Source: Notamacropus eugenii (Eukaryota > Chordata > Mammalia > Diprotodontia > Macropodidae). Taken from it: a stretch of 64,000 nt of DNA. The stretch's first letter is position 1, and the number at the start of each line of letters is the position of its first letter. The notes beneath the pieces are model-generated. The model made no database searches. It was not told the origin of the DNA and saw only the letters and a list, made by a program, of their open reading frames with translations. The stretch covers positions 341,427,123-341,491,122 of the forward strand of contig NC_092875.1 in NCBI RefSeq assembly GCF_028372415.1. Reading direction: 5' to 3'. Shown one piece after another: positions 53,879 to 62,800 of the stretch. The translations under genes and the position numbers were made by a program.

Positions 53879-56800
53879 TTTTGGAAGGATCTTATTTGAT
53901 CCTTGAAAAAGCTGTCCATACTCACTGCCCCCACTTCATCTCCTCTCACTCATTAACTGTGGCTGCTTCCCTGCTATCTACAAATATTCCCACATCTCCT
54001 CTATCCTTAAAAAAACCCTTACTTGATTCATCCATCTCCATTAGCTATTATCCCTTTTGAGGCTTAACTCCTTGAGGAAGTTGTCTATCATCAGTTCTTC
54101 TATGTCTTTTTCTCTCACTCTTAGCTCTAGGTGGTCTGGTTTCTGACCTCATCACTCAAATGAAACTTGTTCTTTCCAAAGTTGCCAATGATTACTTAAT
54201 TTCCAGTTATAATTAGGTTTTCCCCCTACCTGTTTAACTGCTTCCCCATCTCCACTTCTTACTCATTATCCATACAATACCTCCTATCTCCTTTTCTTAC
54301 TCATTATCCATATGATACCTCCTAATGGTTGGTATCCTCCATGGTTCTATCATAGGCCTTCTTCCCTGCTGCTCTACTCTCCTAGTGACCGCATTTCCTC
54401 CTATGGGTGTAGTTCTCATATATATGCATGTGACTGCTATATCTCCAGCTCAGTCTCTCCCCTCAGGTTTAGTCCTACCTTACCAATTGCCTTTCAAACT
54501 AGATGTCCTGGAAACATCTTAAAATCAACATGTCCAAAATCAAACTCATTTCTACCCTTCCCCAACTGTTGCTCTGTTCCTAACTTCACTACTTCTATTG
54601 AAGGTACCATCACTCTTTTCAGTCTTACAGGATCATAATGTCAATGGTGGACTCCTAATTCTTTCGCTCTATATCCAGTCAATTGCATATCTTGCTATTT
54701 CAATCTCCACAATCTAGCTTATTATCCGAACTGTTCTCCCTATTCACATAGCTAGTTCAGGCCATCATTACCTTTCATCAAGGTTATTAAAGCAGCTTCC
54801 TAATTAGTCTCACTGCCATAAGTCTGTCACCTCCCTAGTCCATCTTGTACTCTCCTGTCAGAGTAGTTTTCCTGAAGAACAGATCTAACCATGTAGCTCC
54901 CCTACTCATCCATCTTCAGTGCCTTTCTGTTTATTGCCTTTAGGATAAAATACAAACTCCTTTTTAGCTTTTAAGGCCCTTCACAACCTGGCCCTGACCT
55001 ATCTTTCTAGAGTTATTGAACATTTCTCCTCCTTCTCTCTGTCATCCAGTCAGTAAGTAAGCATTTATTTAAGCACTTCTGTGTCAGCCACTGTGTTAGA
55101 CCCTCAGGATACAAAGAAATGTTCAAGATAGTCTCTGTGCTCAAGGAGCTCACAGTCTAATGGGGAGACAACATGTAAACAACTATGTACAAAGTCAGTG
55201 TAAATAGGAGGTAATGTCAGAGGAAGTGTACTAACTTGAAACAAGGGAGATTGGGAAAATCTTGGAGAAAGTTGGATTTTAGTTGGGACTTGAAAGAAGC
55301 CAGAAAAATCAGTATTCAGAAATGAGGAGAGATAGCATTCCAGGCATAGGGAATAGCCATTGAAAATGCCTGGAGTTGGAAGATGGGTTGTCTTGTTTAA
55401 AGAACATCAGGGGCTTGGATTCCTGGATTGAAATGTACATGGGAAGGGAATAAAGCAAAAGAAGATTGTAAAGGAAGGAAAGGGCCAGGTTGCTAAGGAC
55501 TTTGAATACTAGAGTATTTTATATTTGTTCCTAGAAATGGAAGGAAGCCACTGGAGTTTATTGAATTGAGGGCACTGACATGGAGAGAACTGCATTTCAG
55601 GACTGCTCCTTCAGTTCCTTTGCTGAATGTTTGTCCAGGCCATGTCTGCTAACAGTGGGCATAACAGGGGATACTTCTTGGGGCTCTTTCCTAGGCCGTT
55701 TCCCAACATTAATAAGGAAATTTGGAAGAGGAAGGCATTTAGGGTAAAGATAATGAGTTCAGTTTTGTACATGTTGAGTTTAAGATATCTGTGAGACATA
55801 GGGTTTAAAGTATCCAGTAAGTGACTGGAAATTTAGTGACTGGAGATCAAGAGAAAAGTTAGGTCTAGATAAGTAGAGATGGTAATTGAATTCATGGAAA
55901 CAGATGAGGTTAAGGCAAATGGAGAGGGCCTAGGTTATCCCCTTTTATGCCCACTGCTAGCAGACATGGCCTGGACAAACATTCTGCAAAAGAAATGAAG
56001 GAGCAGTCTTAGAAGTAAATGGAGAACTAGAATAGCCATGATATCACAGAAACTCAGAGAAAAGAGAGTGGCGAACATTTTCAAAGACTGTAGAGAGATC
56101 ATAAAGGATAGGGATTTTTAAAAAGGCCATTAGATTTGGCAATTAGATTGTAGAGTGCAATGATGGTATTAGAAGCTAGAATGTAGACAGTTAGGAGGAA
56201 AGTGAAAAGAAAGGAGTTGAAAACTTTGATGACAAGTCTTTTCGAGGAGTTTAGCCACAAAAGGGAGGAAGGATAGAGGACAATAGCTAGCCAGGGATGA
56301 GTGGGTCAAGTGAGGGTTTTTTGAGGTTAGAGAAGACTGAAGCATGTTTATAGGCAGTGAGAAGCAGCCAGGAGGCAGGAAGAGATGAAGATAATTGAAA
56401 GAGAAAGGGTGATAGAGGGGGTCAGTCTGCTGGAGAAGATGAATGGAATGGAATCGGTTGTGCCTGTGGAGGAGTTTGCCTTGGCAAGGAAAAGGTCCAC
56501 CTCTTCATATGAAGTAGGAGTGAAGGCAGGATTGTGGCAGAAGGCGTCTGGAAGATATGAATTGAGGAGGAGGGGAGAAGAGAGTGATCTCAGTGAATGC
56601 AGTTTTTTCAGTAACATGTGATATAGGATTTTCAGCTGAGAGGCTACAAGGAGGGGGATAATAATGAGTTAGAGAGGTTTAAAAAGACTGCTTTGCTGCA
56701 GTGGTGCCTCAGTTGAGATTATGTAGCATCGTCTCTCTGTTCCTCACGTGAAATTCGGTCTCTTGTCATGCCTGGAATGCACTTCTCCCTGTTTGCCTCT

Positions 56801-59800
56801 GCTTGCTAGACCCTTTCTTTTTCTTTAAGATGCATGCAGCTTGGGTACCATCTTCTGCCTTTACTGAAGCCTTTCCTGACCCTCCCTCCAAATATTAGTA
56901 TCCTATCTACCAAACTTATTGTAGTGAACTGTTTTTTATATGTCTATACTAATTTTATACTGTATATGACTTGTCATTCCCTTTAAAAGATAAACTTACG
57001 AGTAAATACTGTTTCATTCTTTGTACTTGTATCCCTAGGATCTAACGCAGTGCCTAGCACAGACACTTAATAAATACTTGCTGATTGATCCCTATAATCA
57101 TAAAACAAGAACCCTTGACTAGAACCTATCATATCCTATTAATATTATTTTGTTGTTTACTTTAAATTTTGAGTTTGTATTTAGATACCGCGTGTTTTTC
57201 CCCAGCTCAATTGCCATGTTCTTTCCAAATGGACATTTTAAAATCTAAATTCCTTGCTGTTGTTACCTAGGGCCTGAAGGTTATATAGGGGCAGACTCAC
57301 AAGACCCTGCACACTTCGATTCTCAGCAACCAGCAGTTTTGGAAGAAGAAGAAGTCATGATAGCTCACTCTCATCCGCAAGAAGTTTACAATGAATATGT
57401 GTCTAGAGGGTGCAAGAATAAATGTCATTCCCATTTCCATGATACTCTAGGCCAATCAGATGATCTCATTCATCATCATCATGATTACCATCATATTCTA
57501 CATCACCACCATCATCAGAATCATCATCCCCACAGTCACAGTCAGCGCTACTCTCGGGAAGAGTTGAAAGATGCTGGCATAGCCACATTAGCCTGGATGG
57601 TGATCATGGGTGATGGCTTACACAATTTCAGTGATGGCCTAGCAATCGGTAAGTACAACTATATACATTTCTTTGCAGTACTAATATAAAATTCCTCTTT
57701 GGCCTGTATGCCATTTAGTGATCATGTTGTTTAAACAGTTAAGATTATTAAATTAGTAAATATCTATTTTTAATACATTTGTGGATGGTTTATAGAATGT
57801 ACCAGAAGAGAGATCACAGTAATGCGATTGACAGTGTTTCAAATAATGAAAGTTTTATGGCATTTGAGCAGGACCTGAATGCTTTAGGAATTCTAAGTAG
57901 CATATAAGAGAAATTAGTCAAGAAACAAATTGTAAGTGTATAATTCATTGGAGTTTCTTAAAGGCTGCATGAATTTGGGGAGACTTAAACATATTTTTAA
58001 ATTTTATTTTTTCAGTCAGCAGGAATCTGATTTCTTTCCTTCCCACCCCATCTCTACCTCAATTGAAAACAAAAGAAAAACAAAACCCCTGTTAAAAACA
58101 TGTATATTGAGCAAAACAAATTTTTGTATTAGCCATGTCCCCCCGAAAAGTATCATTCTCTACTCTGAGTCCTTTACCTCTCTATCAGAAAGTGAATAGT
58201 ATGTTTCATCATTAGTCCTCTGAAATTGTAGTTCGTTATTACAATGATCAAAGTCTTTAAAAGTTGTTTGCCTTTACCATATTGTTGTTATAACATAAAA
58301 AGTTGTTTAGTTGTGTCCAGTTCTTCATGACCCCATGGACCATAGATAGCATGCTAAGCTCTTCTGTCTCTTGAAGTCTGTTCATGTTCACATTCTTTGT
58401 GTCCATGACACTATCCAGCTCATTGTCTGCTATCTCCCTTCTCCTTTTGCCTTCAGTATTTCTCAGCATCAGGGTATTTTCTAATAAGTCCTATCCAATC
58501 ATTATATGGCCAAAGTATTTAAACTTTTAGCTTCAATATGTGACCTTGCAGTGAATAGTCTGAATTAATTTCTTTAAGTGTTGACTGATTTGATCTCACT
58601 GCAATTCAAGAGACTCTCAGAAGTCTTCTCCAGCACCACAATTTGAAAGCATCAGTTCTGTGACACTCAGTTTTTCTTATAATACAACTTTCACAACCAT
58701 ACGTTGCTACTAAAATACCTTAGCTTTGACTATATAAACCTTTGTCGGCAAGGTGAGTTCCAAATTCTCTCTTTTTTTTTCTCCCCAGTCACCTCATTGA
58801 GAAAGCAAGCAATTCAATAAAGGATATACATGTGTAGTCATACATAATGGTCATGTTATAAAAGAAAACATAGACAAGAAAAAACTCAAGAAAAATAAAG
58901 AAAGTAAAAAAATATGCTTCAGTCTATATTCAAACTCCCATCAGTTCTTTCTGTGGGGATGGATAGCATTTTTCATTGTCTTGGATCGTTGTGTTGTTTC
59001 CTCAATTATTTGTAAAGCCTCATCAAATAGCCATTTTGCTGTCTTGTTATTTTTCTTTGGGATGGCTCCTATTGTTGCCTCTTGTACAAACCTTTGTCCT
59101 ATCAGATCTAATCCCTTAAATCTATTCATCACTTCCACTTCATCTTCATAAGGGATGGTATTTAGATTATGCCCACACAGTCTGATGGATTTCCCTACTT
59201 TCTTCAACTTAAGTCTGAATTTTGCAATAAATAAAAATCAGTCAGCTCCAGGTCTTGTTTTAACTGATTATATAAAACTGCTGTACCTTAGCTGCAATGT
59301 ATATGTCATTCTGATTTCTACATTGACCACTTGTGATGTGATGTGTGTAAAGTCACCTTTTGGGTTGTTGAAAAGAAGTGTTTGCTATGATCAGCAAGTT
59401 ATCTTGACAAAACTGTTAGTTTCTGCCCTGTTTCATTTTGTACTCTAAGCCCGAACTTGTCTATTATTCCAATTACCTTTTAATTTCCTACTATAGCATT
59501 CCAGTCTATGATGAAGGTGACATTTTTTTTTTTTTGGTGTTATTTTAGAAAATGTTATAGGTCTTCATAGAACTGATCAGCTTTGGCCTCTTTGGCATTA
59601 TTGTTTGGAGCATAGACTTGTATTATCTTGATGTTGGAACAGTTTGCCTTGGATTCGAACAGATACCATTCAGTCACTTTTGAGATTATACACCACCTTT
59701 TTATTGACCACAAGGGCCACTCCATTTCTTCTAAGAGGTTCTTGCCCACAGAAATATTTGTAGCAATTACCTAAATTAAATTCACCCATTTCCATCTTTT

Positions 59801-62800
59801 TAAGTTCACTGATACTCAAGATGTCAATGTTTAATCTTTCCATCTCTTTCTTGACCACATCTAACTTACCTTGGTTCATAGATGTTATATTCCAGGGTCT
59901 TATGCAATATTCGTCTTTAGAGTTTTGGTCTTTCCTTTCCTCTCCTCCTGAGCTTCCTTTCAGCTTTGGCCCAGCCTCTTCATTAGTACTGGAGCTACTT
60001 GTAGTTGTCCTTCACTCTTCCCCAGTAGCATACCTTTGGACCTGAGGGGCTTATCTTCCAGTGTTATCTCTTTTATCATTTTAATACTATCCATGGAATT
60101 TTCTTGTCAAAGATACTGAAATGTTTTGTCATTTCCTCCTTCATTGAATCACCTTTTAACTCCCCACTATGACCTGTCCATCTTGGGTAACCCTATATAG
60201 CATACCTCACTGTTTCAATGAGTTTCACAAGACCTTCTGCCATGACAATGCAGTGATGCAGGAGGGGATATAAAAAGTTGCCCTGGATCTGTTTGCCGCA
60301 CTCTGCATCAGTTTATAAAAATCTTCTCATGTTTCTCTGAAACTGCCTCTATCATTTCTTATAGCACAGTAGTATTCCATCTGATTTACGTACCGTGATG
60401 TACTCAACCATTCCCCAGTTTATGGATACCCCCCTCAGATTCTCATTCTTTTTTCACCTCAAAGAGAGCTAGAAATATTTTTGTACATCCTTAGTTAGAA
60501 TTTTTTTTGCTTAGAACTAATCCTTCCCTTAATCTTCCCCTAATCTCCCCTTCCCTTTCTTTCCCTTTTATTTCTCTGTTGAGTGAAATGTATTTCTGTA
60601 CTCAACTGTGGGTGTATATTCTCTCCTGTGACCAGTTCACATGAGTGAGGTTAAGTCATCCACTACCTTTCTGCCCCTTCTCTTTGTTGGTCTAGAGTGA
60701 TAGACTGTCCTTTGTGTACCTTGATTTTATGAGATAATTTTCCTGCTTTCCTGCCTTGTGAATTTCTCTTACTCTTCTTTTTCATTCTTCTCTTCAGATC
60801 ATGAAGACATAACAGAACCATCCCCAGACCTTCTGTCTAATTGGTCTCACTCTGTGATTCATGATAATGATAGAGTTCGTAGGGAACAGCTGTAGTATGT
60901 CTGCGTGTTAGATTGTAAGCTCCTTATCCTTGTTTAGATCTTTAGAATTATGTTTACCTTTTTTTTCTTAATTCCTGTGTTTGAACTTTAAGATTTCTAC
61001 ACAGCTCTGGTGTTTTCATCAAGAATGCGTGGGAGTGCTCTGTTTCATTAAAGGTCCATTTCCCCCACTCTAGCATTATATTCTATTTTCCTAGGTAGAT
61101 TATTTTTGGCCAAAAGGCTATTTCTTTTGCTTTTTGAAATGTCATTTCCTATGTTCTCCACTTCTTTATAGTGGTGGCTGCTAAATTGTGTGTGATCCTG
61201 ACTATGTATCCTTAGTAATTGAAATCTTTTTTCAGTTTTTTTTCTTTGATTTCTTAACTCTGAATTTTGGCTATAATGTTCCTTGGAGTTTTCATTTTGG
61301 AGTATCTTTGAGGAGGTGACTAAAGGATTCTTTCTATTTTCAGTTTGCTTTCTGATTCTAAGAGATTTGGGCAATTTTCTTTTAAGATTTTGTGAAATAA
61401 AAGTTGTGGGGTTTTTTGGTCAAGTAGTGCAAAGATTCTTAAATTTTCTTTCTTTTTGGTCTATTTTCCAGGTCAGTTCTCTGGCAAAGATACCTTACAT
61501 TTTCTTCTCTTTTTTGTTGTCCTGTTTCATGGAATCATCAGCTTCTGTTTGGTCCATTCTAGTTTTCAGGGCATTTTTTCTTAGGCAGGGTTTTATGCCT
61601 GTTGTGCAAAGCTGCTGATTCCCTTTCCAGTTCTTCCTTCCATAGCTCTTATTCCTTCCAACTTTTTTACAAGTGCTCTCATTTCACACACACATTTTAA
61701 CTCCAGCTTCATCTTTTCCAGGAATTCTAGGTGAATTTGTGCCCAAACTATGTTTTTATATACAGTTTTGCTTATAGATGTTTTGGAATCATTCTCTTTT
61801 AGGTTTGTGTCATGGGCATCCGTGTCATCATAATAGCCTTGTATGGTGGAATTTTTTTTTTTGCTTGTTCAGTCTTCCAGCCTATTTTTTAATCTCAGAC
61901 TTCATGTTATGGACTGTCTCTGTGCACTTATTGATGTTTAATATCAAATTTATAACAGAACTCTTTAATGTTAAAAATATGTTTAGAGGAGTTAGACACT
62001 AGATAGCTGAAGAGCAGGAAGTAGTACAGTGACTTCCAAATGCCTCCAAACATATCTAAAAATTGAGCCAGACTGAGTCCAGATGGGAGAAATTCTGTTG
62101 TGATTTTCACTGGAGTATTGAGTGTGATGTTATTCTAGGATCTAACTGAGTCTGGGGATCTGTAAGCTATTAGTGCTCACCAAGTGTTCTGATCCAGGGC
62201 AAAGTCTGATATTGCCCCTTTGGTCTGAGCTCTGTAAATTCCTGACATGAGTTTGGTTGTGAAGAGCAGGTGACTGTTGCCACACTCTCTAGCTGGAAAG
62301 TTCTGAGTGAGAGTAAGAACTACAGGTTTCCCTTCAGTCTAGGATTCCTGCCCTGGTTATTGCTCCATAGGCTTGAGACTAGACTAGAAGCTAGAACTAA
62401 GACCCCACTCTGCTTTTGGAATCTGAGTCTCACTACTGCTGCTCCTGAAGTGCCCATATACCTGTCTATCTCCTTATGCTGATCTGGAAAAATGATTCCC
62501 TGTGACTTTCTTGAATTTCTCCCATCAGGATTCAGTCTGGTGCAGTTTCTAGATCTATTTGGAGAGCTTTGGAGGGGGAGCTCGCCATATTTTTCCTGCT
62601 GTTCTGCTGTCTTGACTCCACCTCCCCTAAACTGACTTTTAGCATTATTTTGAAGTTTTGTTATAAATGTGATTGTAAATATCAATAAAAGCAATTGCAC
62701 TTGTTTTACTCTTTAAATTTAAGTAAAGGAATTTTAATGCTTAAGATAGCTTAACTTTTCAAGCACTCCTTCAGTTTTCTTCAGAAATCTTTGTCCCTTT

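Larger units (their letters stand above)
55055..56690 (-). mobile_element. L2 LINE, interrupting the sense L2
   Basis: Antisense L2 from the terminus (AAGGAGCTCACAGTCTAATG) through TGAGTTCAGTTTTGTACATG to the 5' part. It sits between two parts of a sense L2. Confidence 0.75.
52737..57270. other. SLC39A6 intron 6
   Basis: MIR-like pieces at 53215-53450, (CA)n at 53846-53875, sense L2 at 53890-55035, antisense L2 at 55055-56690 with an embedded inverted repeat, and the sense L2 end at 56740-57090. Confidence 0.65.

Noticed and set aside
59555..59879. Endonuclease-like gene on the minus strand
   Set aside because: Matches the start of the BovB/RTE ORF2 endonuclease and is broken by frameshifts; it is a dead retrotransposon.
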